From: Thaumasiovibrio sp047250365
Lineage (GTDB): Bacteria; Pseudomonadota; Gammaproteobacteria; Enterobacterales; Vibrionaceae
Reading direction: 5' to 3'
Length of the DNA: 64,000 nt
NCBI RefSeq assembly: GCF_047250365.1
Contig: NZ_JBLBVL010000003.1
Span: forward strand, 310,001 to 374,000
The position numbers and the translations under genes were made by a program. The notes beneath the pieces were generated by a model. It was given only the letters and a program-made list of their open reading frames with translations. It searched no databases and was not told the DNA's origin. Below, piece by piece: positions 1 through 8,957 of the stretch (positions are counted from its first letter, which is position 1; the number at the start of each line of letters is the position of its first letter).

Positions 1-1
1 G

Positions 2-121
2 GGACTACGTAGCTTTGCTGATGATCTTCAGTCTGCAGATACTGCCGTTGTTCATTACCAGTGGTCACCGGTTGCTGGTGGAAATAAAAAACTCATTAGT
101 TTGCTAAATAAAATGCAATAG
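2..121 (+). CDS. allF: C-terminal end of FdrA/AllF, oxamate transcarbamylase subunit (partial)
   Basis: An open frame enters the window from the left edge and stops at 119-121, giving the last 39 residues of a protein. The visible tail contains VVHYQWSPVAGGN, the kind of ending I recall for FdrA-type proteins. It lies 12 bp before allG, as fdrA lies before ylbE in E. coli. FdrA resembles succinyl-CoA synthetase and is a subunit of the oxamate transcarbamylase that acts on oxalurate in anaerobic allantoin use. The assignment rests mainly on gene order and a short tail; the rest of the gene is outside the window. Confidence 0.7.
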   Translation, partial: GLRSFADDLQSADTAVVHYQWSPVAGGNKKLISLLNKMQ

Positions 122-133
122 GGAATTCTAATT

Positions 134-1405
134 ATGTACTCATCAATAACCGAAGCAAATGCTGCTGTATTAGAAAAAGTAAAAGACGCGCGTCCATATT
201 GGGTCGATGTCGCAGCAGCGGGCGACGTCATTCCATGGCTAAAAGAAGGGCGACACCTTCTGCATGCAGGGCCGCAAATCGTTTGGCAAGATATGACAGG
301 CCCAATGCAGGGTGCATGTATCAGTGCTTGTCTATTTGAAGGTTGGGCAGACACCGATACCCAAGCAGAAAAAATGCTTGAAAACGGTGAAATTTCATTC
401 AGTCCTTGTCATCACCACAATGCTGTTGGTCCTATGGGCGGAATTACGTCAGTAAATATGCCAGTCGTTGTTGTAGAAAACAAAACCGACGGCAATTATG
501 CCTATTGCAACCTAAATGAAGGGATTGGCAAGGTAATGCGCTTTGGTGCCTATGGCGAAGAAGTGCAACAGCGTCTGCATTGGATGCGCGAGGAGTTAAT
601 GCCTGTGCTGAAAGATGCACTCGCAAAAACAGAGAAAGGCATTGATATTGGCGCAATCATGGCGCAGGGAATTACAATGGGGGATGAGTTCCACCAGCGT
701 AATATTGCGACATCTTCATTACTGTTGAGAACGCTTGCACCGTATATTGCATCTTGTGATCTACCTAAAGATGTAATGAGTCGCGTATTCAACTTCCTAA
801 GCATTACTGATCAGTTCTTCTTAAACCTAGCGATGGCATTTTGTAAATGTGCGATGGATGCAGGCGCGACGGTTAAAGCTGGCTCGATTGTGACAGCGAT
901 GACCCGTAACGGTAAAGACTTTGGTATTCGCGTTAGTGGTTTGGGAGATCAGTGGTTTACTGCTCCAGTAAATACGCCAGAAGGTTTGTATTTTACCGGT
1001 TACTCTCAAGAGCAAGCAAATACCGATATCGGTGATAGTGCAATTACTGAAACCTATGGTATTGGTGGTGCAGCTATGGTCGCCGCACCAGGCGTAACAC
1101 GCTTTGTTGGTGTAGGTGGCGTGGATGTAGCATTAGACGTTTCAGAAGAGATGGCAGAAATCTATGTAGAACAAAATAGCTTGCTACAAATCCCGTCTTG
1201 GAATTTCCAAGGTGCTTGTATCGGCTTGGATATCCGCAGTGTGGTTGAAACAGGAATTACGCCTGTTATTAATACAGGTATTGCACACAAAGAAGCGGGT
1301 ATTGGACAGATAGGCGCCGGAACGGTACGCGCACCATTAGCGTGTTTCGAGAAAGCCCTTGAACAGTTAGCTGCAGAGATGGGTATCATTGCAGAGAGCG
1401 AATAG
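134..1405 (+). CDS. allG: AllG (YlbE, DUF1116), oxamate transcarbamylase subunit
   Basis: A 423-residue cytoplasmic protein matching E. coli YlbE (about 420 aa) along its length. Shared blocks include LLHAGPQIVWQDMTGPM near residue 46, AMTRNGKDFGIRVSGLG near 255 and IAHKEAGIGQIGAGTVRAP near the C-terminus. YlbE (AllG) works with AllF and AllH to transfer the carbamoyl group of oxalurate to phosphate, giving oxamate and carbamoyl phosphate, which a carbamate kinase then uses to make ATP. It follows allF by 12 bp and precedes allH by 35 bp. No carbamate kinase gene is visible; it may lie upstream or elsewhere. Confidence 0.9.
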   Translation: MYSSITEANAAVLEKVKDARPYWVDVAAAGDVIPWLKEGRHLLHAGPQIVWQDMTGPMQGACISACLFEGWADTDTQAEKMLENGEISFSPCHHHNAVGPMGGITSVNMPVVVVENKTDGNYAYCNLNEGIGKVMRFGAYGEEVQQRLHWMREELMPVLKDALAKTEKGIDIGAIMAQGITMGDEFHQRNIATSSLLLRTLAPYIASCDLPKDVMSRVFNFLSITDQFFLNLAMAFCKCAMDAGATVKAGSIVTAMTRNGKDFGIRVSGLGDQWFTAPVNTPEGLYFTGYSQEQANTDIGDSAITETYGIGGAAMVAAPGVTRFVGVGGVDVALDVSEEMAEIYVEQNSLLQIPSWNFQGACIGLDIRSVVETGITPVINTGIAHKEAGIGQIGAGTVRAPLACFEKALEQLAAEMGIIAESE

Positions 1406-1440
1406 GCCACTGTAAAAAAATAAACTGAATGAGGCCAACT

Positions 1441-2247
1441 ATGATTTATGAAGCGACAGCGTACAGTAAAACAGCGCCTAAATCTGTTGGCCCATTGCGG
1501 TTTGCGGGGGGAGGGAGTAAAGCGATTAACTTCCTGACAAATGATGGCGGGGTACTAACGCTGCATCATCCCCGTGGTGGAATCGGACCGTCAGGCTGGT
1601 CGCTAACAGGGCAAGCATTTCGTCAGTTGCAAAAACGTGTTAATCAAGGTGAATTAATCTCGCTCGATGATCAGGGCATCAATGCCGGTATGTTGCGTAT
1701 TAATCGCGGCAAGCAGGAGGTGTTGTTAAAAGGTCTCTTGGCAAAAGGCCTCTGGGCCGATTGGTTACAGCTATTTCTATCGAAGCAGCATCGTAATACT
1801 GGTCTTTATGGTAGTTTAGCGGACATAGTGACACAGCCTTGTCATTCACAGTTTGACGAGTGGTTTGAAAATTTAAACTTGTGGCGTAAGGGTTTATCGC
1901 CTGAGTGGACTCACTTGATCGGAGCTGGGCCTGGGCTTACTCCGAGTCATGATGATATGTTGGTTGGTATTGCTTTTGGTGCTTGGTGCACAGAGCACAC
2001 TCGTAACATGGCGTCGGCATTGATTCCAGTAGATACCCCATTTCATCAATTAACGACAGCAGTGAGCGCCAGTTATTTATCACAATCGGTTTTTGGGTGT
2101 TTTTCCCAATCGCTATTAAATTTAAACGCTGACAACTATGCTCAGTTCGAACGTAGTGCTGCGGATTTCTTGAATCATGGTCACTATTCTGGTGCCGATA
2201 CACTATTAGGCTTATGGTTATTTCATAAATATATAGCGACAAGTTAG
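1441..2247 (+). CDS. allH: AllH (YlbF, DUF2877), oxamate transcarbamylase subunit
   Basis: A 268-residue protein of the DUF2877 family, close to the length of E. coli YlbF (271 aa). The diagnostic block GAGPGLTPSHDDMLVGIAFG lies in the middle, and SGADTLLGLWLF near the C-terminus. I chose ATG 1441 because GAGG at 1431-1434 sits at good distance before it; an in-frame ATG at 1429 has no ribosome site. It is the third subunit of the enzyme formed with AllF and AllG. A 167-bp gap with a small CCCCT/AGGGG hairpin near 2310 separates it from allD, so allD may also have its own promoter. Confidence 0.87.
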   Translation: MIYEATAYSKTAPKSVGPLRFAGGGSKAINFLTNDGGVLTLHHPRGGIGPSGWSLTGQAFRQLQKRVNQGELISLDDQGINAGMLRINRGKQEVLLKGLLAKGLWADWLQLFLSKQHRNTGLYGSLADIVTQPCHSQFDEWFENLNLWRKGLSPEWTHLIGAGPGLTPSHDDMLVGIAFGAWCTEHTRNMASALIPVDTPFHQLTTAVSASYLSQSVFGCFSQSLLNLNADNYAQFERSAADFLNHGHYSGADTLLGLWLFHKYIATS

Positions 2248-2414
2248 ATTATTTAATAGTTTCTAAAAAAAGCCACCCTAGAGATTGAAAAAATCGCGCA
2301 ATAATAATAGCCCCTTAGGGGTCACAAACAAAATATTTCAAAATTGATATTGTATAGCCTCTCGAAGCAAAAAATAATAAACAGTCCAGATGCGCTATAT
2401 TGACGGAGTAGATA

Positions 2415-3464
2415 ATGAATCTAACGATTGAACAGCTTCACATACTAATGAAAAATAAATTGGCTAGTGCTGGTTTGTCTGAGGACCATGCGAGCATAGT
2501 AGCAGACGTTTTAGCCTTTGCTGATACGCGTGGTGTTCACTCTCACGGTGCTGTGCGTGTTGAATACTATTCGGAGCGTATAGCGAAAGGAGGGATTAAT
2601 ACATCTCCTGAATTTAAAATAGAAGAGACCGGACCGTGTAGTGCTGTTTTTGATGGCGATAATGGAGCGGGACATGTTATTGCCAAGCTTTCTATGGATA
2701 AAGCGATAGAAATGGCGAAAAAGAACGGCGTTGCGGTTGTTGGCGCAAAACGTATGAGCCATAGCGGCGCATTGGGCTACTTTACTAAAATGGCGGCAAA
2801 AGAAGGGTTAGTGGCCATTTCTATGTGTCAATCTGATCCAATGGTCGTTCCTTTTGGTGGCAGTGATGTCTATTATGGCACCAATCCAATCGCCTTTGCT
2901 GCGCCAGGCCCAGATGGCAAAATTGTTAACTTTGACATGGCCACGACTATTCAGGCATGGGGCAAAATCTTAGATGCTCGTTCTCGCAACCAGCCTATCC
3001 CTGATACATGGGCAGTAGATGCAGAAGGAAACCCAACGTCAGACCCTCATGCAGTGCGTGCACTTTTGCCGATTGCTGGACCGAAAGGGTATGGTCTAAT
3101 GATGATGGTGGATATTCTTTCTGGCGTGATGCTGGGACTGCCGTTTGGTAAGCATGTTAGTTCAATGTACGATGATCTATCTGAAGGAAGAGAATTGGGG
3201 CAATTACACATTGTATTGAACCCTGAGTTTTTCACTACCTCCAGCTATTTTATTGATGCTATTGCCACGACGATGCAAGAATTAAACGCTATTCCTCCAG
3301 CTGAAGGCTTTGAACAAGTATTATACCCAGGTCAGAATAGTGATTTGATTGGAGAAAAATCCAAGAGAGAGGGTGTAAATATTGTTGATGATGTATACGA
3401 ATACTTAAAATCCGAACACGTATATATTAATTCATACGATAAAAAGTCTGCGTTTAATTCATAG
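2415..3464 (+). CDS. allD: Ureidoglycolate dehydrogenase AllD
   Basis: A 349-residue NAD-dependent dehydrogenase of the malate/L-lactate dehydrogenase-2 (LDH2/MDH2) fold. It matches E. coli AllD across its length: ADTRGVHSHGAVRVEYY near residue 40, ISMCQSDPMVVPFGG near 140, FDMATTIQAWGKILDARSRN near 175 and GPKGYGLMMMVDILSGV near 225. It oxidises ureidoglycolate to oxalurate, the substrate of the AllFGH enzyme encoded just upstream. GGAG lies about 8 bp before the ATG. It sits 70 bp before allC. Confidence 0.93.
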   Translation: MNLTIEQLHILMKNKLASAGLSEDHASIVADVLAFADTRGVHSHGAVRVEYYSERIAKGGINTSPEFKIEETGPCSAVFDGDNGAGHVIAKLSMDKAIEMAKKNGVAVVGAKRMSHSGALGYFTKMAAKEGLVAISMCQSDPMVVPFGGSDVYYGTNPIAFAAPGPDGKIVNFDMATTIQAWGKILDARSRNQPIPDTWAVDAEGNPTSDPHAVRALLPIAGPKGYGLMMMVDILSGVMLGLPFGKHVSSMYDDLSEGRELGQLHIVLNPEFFTTSSYFIDAIATTMQELNAIPPAEGFEQVLYPGQNSDLIGEKSKREGVNIVDDVYEYLKSEHVYINSYDKKSAFNS

Positions 3465-3537
3465 ATGATATGTTGTTTTACTATATAAATTTGATGAAGT
3501 AAATTCCAATAACGTGATACATATAAAGGATATTATG

Positions 3538-4767
3538 ATGGAAGCCATTAAAGATAAAGTAATAGAAACTTCTGAAAAAATTACTGCAATTGGTTATGAA
3601 AACGGCGGTGCAGGTATGACTCGCTTGCTTTATACCAAAGAGTGGTTAGAAGCACAAAATTTACTTTTGAGTATGTTTAAAGAGAGTGGATTCGAAGCCT
3701 ATAGCGATGATATTGGTAATATTTATGGTCGTTTAACAGGTACAGAAGCGCCCGATGAAGTCATCATGTCCGGTTCTCATATTGATACCGTTGTGAGTGG
3801 TGGCAACCTTGATGGTCAATTTGGTATTGAAGCTGCTTACTTGGCAATGAACTACCTAAAAGAAAAATACGGTATGCCACGTCGTACGCTTGAAGTGGTA
3901 TCGTTGGCAGAAGAAGAAGGCAGTCGTTTCCCGTATGTATTCTGGGGCAGCAAGAACATTGTTGGTATTGCAAACGACGATGATGTGAAAGGATTAACCG
4001 ACAATAACGGCGTTAACTTTGTAGATGCAATGCGTGAATGTGGCTTTGATTTTAATAGTGGCAATACTGTTAGAACTGACATAAAAGCATTTATTGAACT
4101 ACACATTGAGCAAGGCAAGGTATTAGAAACGGAAGGCAAACAACTTGGTGTTGTAACCAGTATTGCAGGGCAGCGTCGCTACAATATCACGTTGAAAGGT
4201 GAAGCTAACCACGCAGGTACTACCCCTATGGGTTACCGTAAAGATACCGTGTATGCCTTTAGTAAGATCTGCTCGCAGTCAGTCGATAAGGCTAAAGCGG
4301 AAGGGGATCCTCTCGTGTTAACCTTTGGTAAAGTGGTGCCACAACCGAACACAGTTAACGTGGTTCCGGGCGATATCTTATTCACTATGGATTGCCGCCA
4401 TACAGACAAAGAAACCCTCCATCGTTTCAGTGATCAGATGGTCGCAGATATGCGCGAAATTTGCGCTGAAATGGAGATAGAAATAGATGTTGATCTATGG
4501 ATGGACGAAATGCCAATCCCAATGGATCCGGCGCTAACGGATTTGATTGACTCTACCTTGGCTGAAAGTGGTGCGAACTATAAGCGTATGCACAGTGGCG
4601 CGGGCCATGATTCTCAAGTATTTGCTCCACGCATTCCAACAGGAATGATTTTCATCCCAAGTGTTGCTGGTATTAGTCACAACCCAGCAGAAAAAACCAA
4701 TGTAGAAGATCTTGCCGCTGGTGTAGACGCGCTAATTACAGTGCTTTACGAGCTAGCGTATAAATAA
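3538..4767 (+). CDS. allC: Allantoate amidohydrolase AllC
   Basis: A 409-residue M20-family amidase (E. coli AllC has 411). Metal-binding motifs are visible in order: GSHIDTVVSGGNLDGQFG, EEEGSRFPYVFWGSKN, the ELHIEQG histidine, and the late histidine in GISHNPAEKTN. It hydrolyses allantoate to ureidoglycine, ammonia and CO2. ATG codons lie at 3535 and 3538 with AGGA at 3527-3530; 3538 gives the better spacing. A GTG at 3514 would add eight residues and looks less likely. It lies between allD and the transporter, 14 bp before the latter. Confidence 0.94.
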   Translation: MEAIKDKVIETSEKITAIGYENGGAGMTRLLYTKEWLEAQNLLLSMFKESGFEAYSDDIGNIYGRLTGTEAPDEVIMSGSHIDTVVSGGNLDGQFGIEAAYLAMNYLKEKYGMPRRTLEVVSLAEEEGSRFPYVFWGSKNIVGIANDDDVKGLTDNNGVNFVDAMRECGFDFNSGNTVRTDIKAFIELHIEQGKVLETEGKQLGVVTSIAGQRRYNITLKGEANHAGTTPMGYRKDTVYAFSKICSQSVDKAKAEGDPLVLTFGKVVPQPNTVNVVPGDILFTMDCRHTDKETLHRFSDQMVADMREICAEMEIEIDVDLWMDEMPIPMDPALTDLIDSTLAESGANYKRMHSGAGHDSQVFAPRIPTGMIFIPSVAGISHNPAEKTNVEDLAAGVDALITVLYELAYK

Positions 4768-4781
4768 CTAAGAGAGTAGTC

Positions 4782-6044
4782 ATGGAAACGAATCAGAAAA
4801 ATGGAATTGAATATTGGAAAAAGCTCGTTATTGTGCTCTGTTTGGGTTGGGTCGCAATATGGATCTATCGAACAGTACTTACGCCTATTTACCCAGAAAT
4901 TCAATCGGCTTTAGGCGATATTAGTGATACACAAATCGGGTTAATCGCAACGTTTTACTATGCAGCCTATTGTGGTGGCCAAATACCAGCATCCATTGTG
5001 GTAGAAAAAATTGGTCAAAAGCTTACGCTTCTTTGTGGGTTTAGTTTATTCACCATAGGTACGCTGGTAATTGGTAGTGCGTCAGTAATCAATGTCGTTT
5101 ATGCTGGTTCGTTGCTGTCTGGCTTAGGGTGTGCGTCTTTCTTTTGCTCTGCTTATTCGCTATCAGGTGAAAATGTACCGCAAAAAAGACGCGTATTAGC
5201 TTCTGCAATTGTGAACAGTGGTTCAGCCGTCGGTATGGGGATTGGTCTTGTTGGATCGAGTATTCTTGTTAAAGACATGAATGTCGCTTGGAACAACGTT
5301 CTATATATCTCTGCTGCGATTATTTTCACGATGCTCATCGTTTTCGCAAAGGCGATTAAGCCACGCGAGAAAAGTGCAGAAACATCAGCAACAGCAACAG
5401 CAACAGCATCGAGTAAGGTCGAGTCTGACAATAACGAAGGTGCACAGCAAAGTTTGTTCTCGATGGATTTGGTGGCAGTATACTTCCTGTATTTCTGTAC
5501 GTGTTACGGTTACTACATGATAGTCACCTGGCTACCTTCATATCTACAAACTGAGCGCGGGTTTGAAGGCGCAGCGATTGGTGGTGCCTCTGCGTTGGTT
5601 GCGATGGTCGCCGTACCTGGTGCACTCTTCTTTAGTGCGATTGCTGATAAGTATAAATCTGTCGTTATTAAGCTGGTGATATTTTTAGAGATTGGTGCTG
5701 CGATAATGCTGACGTTTACCGTTATTGCACCAAACAGCACGGTACTCATGATTAGCTTAGTTGTTTATGGCTTTATTGGTAAAGTGTCTCTTGACCCGAT
5801 TTTAATCTCTCATGTTACGGAACGGGTTCAAAAGGTACGCATGGCACGTGCGCTAGCTATTTTTAACCTATCTGGGATGAGTTCGTCGATTATTGCACCA
5901 CCGCTAACAGGGCTTATTTCTGATATCACTGGCTCTAAAGTGATTGGTTTCTATCTTTCAGCGGGCCTAATAGTGAGTGGGGTTGCATTCTTTGTGTTCA
6001 TTACTCTCAAATCGAGCCGTAAATCGCAGACGCAATTCGCTTAG
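4782..6044 (+). CDS. MFS transporter, probable ureide/allantoate uptake
   Basis: A 420-residue membrane protein with about 12 hydrophobic segments and the major facilitator layout: six segments, a polar central loop near residues 200-225, and six more. It is not the NCS1-type permease AllW/YbbW used by E. coli, which has a different fold. Its place 14 bp after allC, as the last gene of the operon, suggests it imports allantoin, allantoate or a related ureide, or exports oxamate. The central loop is rich in Ala-Thr and is coded by a run of CAACAG-like repeats around 5386-5410. The substrate is inferred from context only. Confidence 0.75.
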   Translation: METNQKNGIEYWKKLVIVLCLGWVAIWIYRTVLTPIYPEIQSALGDISDTQIGLIATFYYAAYCGGQIPASIVVEKIGQKLTLLCGFSLFTIGTLVIGSASVINVVYAGSLLSGLGCASFFCSAYSLSGENVPQKRRVLASAIVNSGSAVGMGIGLVGSSILVKDMNVAWNNVLYISAAIIFTMLIVFAKAIKPREKSAETSATATATASSKVESDNNEGAQQSLFSMDLVAVYFLYFCTCYGYYMIVTWLPSYLQTERGFEGAAIGGASALVAMVAVPGALFFSAIADKYKSVVIKLVIFLEIGAAIMLTFTVIAPNSTVLMISLVVYGFIGKVSLDPILISHVTERVQKVRMARALAIFNLSGMSSSIIAPPLTGLISDITGSKVIGFYLSAGLIVSGVAFFVFITLKSSRKSQTQFA

Positions 6045-6090
6045 CTTCAATAGGCATTGCCGAACTTTAGAATACGTTGACAATTAAAAC

Positions 6091-6124
6091 AAAGCCAGTA
6101 GCGCAAGCTGCTGGCTTTCTTTTT
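6091..6124 (+). terminator. Rho-independent terminator after the allantoin operon
   Basis: AAAGCCAGTAGC pairs with GCTGCTGGCTTT around a GCAA loop, with one internal mismatch, and is followed by a T run. It lies 47 bp after the transporter stop. Confidence 0.85.
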
Positions 6125-7010
6125 ATGCGTTGTACTCGTTAGCCAGCGCGTAGAGAACAGCCCTTAAATTTCCGTTTGAGCGATAGGTCTTTCCAGCATC
6201 AACCTTTCAAGTTACGCCAGTGACGACCGTGAACAAGCATTTCTGCCATAAGCACCCATATCTCCTCACCTCGCATTCCATCTGGTCATTTTATCTCATT
6301 TTCCATCTCGCATTGACAGTGACTTATTGAAGTGCCCATCGAGACCTTTCTCTCTACTCATTTAGATACCCCAAAACCGTTTAATCTCGATTTACCTTTA
6401 GCTTGTGAGGCCACCAAACATAAAGCGAGGAAGAATATTTGTTAGCGTCGTTGTCGAGTCATAGTGATGAGTAGGGCCACTTGATGTGGCGTAATGGTAT
6501 CGGGCAATGCCTTAGCGTGTGCGGCCTTCGGGCTTCGAGCCACTTCCATTTATTCGTGAGGGGTAGCGGTAGAGTAACAGTCATTCGTACGGTTAAGCTT
6601 AGTCGTACACCATGACATGTTCACAATGACAGCGCTAAAATAGTGCGTTAGTGATTCCTTGAGAATGAGCCAGGACGCAAAGAAAGAACAGGCTTATTCG
6701 GCGGTAGAATTATTGTTTAACTCGGTTTGATGTTTACTCAAATATTAAGACATCATTCGACTTGAGCTAGACACTGACGCTGACACTGATACGAATAACG
6801 ATAACCAAGTCGCAATGAAGTGTATCAAAAAGATGGCGTTTAAATGGAAGGTGAATCTATAGATTTTCTTTTCCGACTGGCATGTTTGTTAATGTTCACG
6901 GTGCAGCATATTATTTATGGGCTAGGGAGGGGGCTGGGTCACTACTAAGATAATGTCTGGAGGCAGGAACGACATCGCCTCCAGATTACTTTGTTGCGTT
7001 GATAACGCGG
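6125..7010. other. Non-coding stretch, no recognisable gene
   Basis: About 890 bases without a convincing open frame on either strand. A short acidic frame around 6765-6860 has no start and no ribosome site. The composition resembles decayed sequence rather than a tight promoter region. I see no RNA gene or repeat here. Confidence 0.5.
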
Positions 7011-7011
7011 A

Positions 7012-7040
7012 AAAGCCAGCTGAGTACTCAGCTGGCTTTA
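7012..7040 (-). terminator. Palindromic terminator of the symporter gene
   Basis: AAAGCCAGCTGAG and CTCAGCTGGCTTT form a perfect inverted repeat 21 bp beyond the symporter stop. Read on the minus strand the stem ends in TTTT. The stem core resembles that of the terminator at 6091. Confidence 0.7.
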
Positions 7041-7060
7041 ATGACAAAAGGGGTTAACGA

Positions 7061-8317
7061 TTAGTATTCAACAGTTTTCTCTTCGTTGTATACATCGCGG
7101 TCAAATTCACCAATCTTGTCTGCGACCATCATGGCAATCATTACATCTACTAGGTTGTTAAGTAGCGTTCTGAACATGCCTGAGAACCAGTCGATACCGA
7201 TAAGAATCGCAACACTTTCTAAAGGCAGACCCATTGAAGTTGCTAGGAAGGTATACACAATGATCATGCCGCCAGGAACAACAATCGTACCCATACACAT
7301 TAGGATTGAAAGCAGAATTGCCATACCCATTTGGAAAGGTTCAAGAACGATACCTGTCGCTTGGCTCATGAAGAAGATAGCCAGTACGTAACACATTACC
7401 GCACCGTTAGCGTTCATTGACATGGTGATAGGGCCAGTGAAGTCAGAGACTTTACGGCTAACACCAAACTTAGTAACGGCATCTTCCATCTTGGTTGGTA
7501 GACAAATTGCTGAAGACGTAGTGGTCATTGACATGATGCCAAGCTTCAGGAATTTTCTAGGCATCTTGAATGGGTTAACCTTAGTTAGCGCCGCCGTTAG
7601 AGGGATGTACATCGCCAGTAAGATAAGGTCGCCAATCGCTAGTGCGCCCAAGAACTTAAGCATAGGCACAACAACAGAGAAACCAATCGCACCTGACACA
7701 TTTGCCAATAGGCAGAAGATACCAATTGGGGCAAGGTTCATGACCATTTTGATGATGTTCATGATGACGGCATTAAACGCAACAATGAAATCAACAACAA
7801 TGGTATTGTTAGAGGTGCGAGTATAGGAGCCCATTGCCAAACCAAAGATGACAGCAAAGACGATACATGGAATCATCGCTCCACTCGCCATTGAACTAAT
7901 AATGTTAGTTGAGAAGAAGCCAAGAACGGTTTCTTTTATGGACGCGTCTGGCGCAGCCACAGCATCGGCAACACCAGCGACCGAGATTCCCATGCCAGGT
8001 TTGATGGTTAGCGCAAGGAAAAGGCCGACAAACGCGGAAACCGTTGTCATACCGATGATCCACTTAAAAGTGTGGAAGCTCATTTTACCAGCCCCTTTAC
8101 CATCGACGTTACCGATAGCTGCGGACACTGCGGTCATGACCAGTAATACAACTGACATTTGAATCAGGCGAATAAAAATATCACCAATGAATTTGATGTT
8201 TTCAGCCCATGGCCCCACATAAGCACCAAAAGCGATGCCTGCAAAGGTGGCAATGAGAATTTGGTTTGTTAGGGATATTTTAATCCTGGGTTTATTTTCC
8301 GCTACACTAATAGACAT
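7061..8317 (-). CDS. Dicarboxylate/amino acid:cation symporter (DAACS family)
   Basis: A 418-residue inner-membrane protein with eight or more hydrophobic segments and the sodium:dicarboxylate symporter signature. The serine-rich re-entrant loop reads MSMTTTSSAICLP near residue 265, followed by the substrate/ion region ITMSMNANGAVMCYV near 300. Such proteins take up glutamate, aspartate, C4-dicarboxylates or serine/threonine with H+ or Na+; the sequence alone does not tell me which. AAGGA precedes the ATG by 8 bp. It is a single-gene unit. Confidence 0.88.
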   Translation of the reverse strand: MSISVAENKPRIKISLTNQILIATFAGIAFGAYVGPWAENIKFIGDIFIRLIQMSVVLLVMTAVSAAIGNVDGKGAGKMSFHTFKWIIGMTTVSAFVGLFLALTIKPGMGISVAGVADAVAAPDASIKETVLGFFSTNIISSMASGAMIPCIVFAVIFGLAMGSYTRTSNNTIVVDFIVAFNAVIMNIIKMVMNLAPIGIFCLLANVSGAIGFSVVVPMLKFLGALAIGDLILLAMYIPLTAALTKVNPFKMPRKFLKLGIMSMTTTSSAICLPTKMEDAVTKFGVSRKVSDFTGPITMSMNANGAVMCYVLAIFFMSQATGIVLEPFQMGMAILLSILMCMGTIVVPGGMIIVYTFLATSMGLPLESVAILIGIDWFSGMFRTLLNNLVDVMIAMMVADKIGEFDRDVYNEEKTVEY

Positions 8318-8957
8318 AATATCGTTCCTTCATATGCTCGAAATTTATCGATTTTTGTTCACATTTATCTAGCTAATTACCACGAAAACAATGTCAACCA
8401 TCAGCTCTATTATTAAGACTTGTTGCAGAGACCAATAATCCACGTTTTAGTTAATCACTTCCCCTGTCTGGGAATACCCATACAGGCCAAGGTTTATACT
8501 CAAATACATGTTTTCTATGGCTAAAATATTTTTGTTCACAGTATCTATAATTATCATGTTTCGTTGTTGCTATTGAGGTTAGATAATATGCTTTATAAGT
8601 TTATTTTACGTTGTCAGTGTTCAAAAAAAATCAATGTGAAAAATATTTGAACAATGCAATATCGATTTTGGTGACTCATTTTACAAAAGGTGCATTAAAG
8701 TGTGAGTTATAACGAATAATTTTTTAACTGGCGGGGTGTTGGAGCTTAATCACTTGTAACACTTTATGCGTGGCGCTATTGCCGTCGGCCGTTATACTGC
8801 CTCTTTTTAAAGCACGACGAATAAAATGTTACGCCTGTGTATCAACTTCATTTACTGTTTATTGCAGTGGTTAAGAACGTTACACCCGTTAATCGCCGTA
8901 TAGAATATTGCCACCTACTCAAAATAAAGAACTATCCATAGTGGAGAGGAAGGAGTA
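8318..8957. promoter_or_regulatory. Divergent intergenic region between symporter and zinc-ribbon gene
   Basis: About 640 AT-rich bases. It must hold the promoters of both divergent genes. Several TTCACA/TGTGA half-sites occur (for example at 8358, 8534 and 8700), but none forms a good symmetrical CRP site, so I do not assign one. No gene is visible inside. Confidence 0.4.

Noticed and set aside
6765..6860. Possible gene remnant rich in Asp/Thr codons
   Set aside because: No start, too short, and no resemblance to a known protein.
7086..8162. Long plus-strand frames opposite the symporter
   Set aside because: They are antisense shadows of a hydrophobic protein gene and have no starts with ribosome sites.
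8358..8715. CRP sites upstream of the symporter and the zinc-ribbon gene
   Set aside because: Only half-sites (TGTGA or TCACA) are present; the opposite half or the 6-bp spacing is missing.
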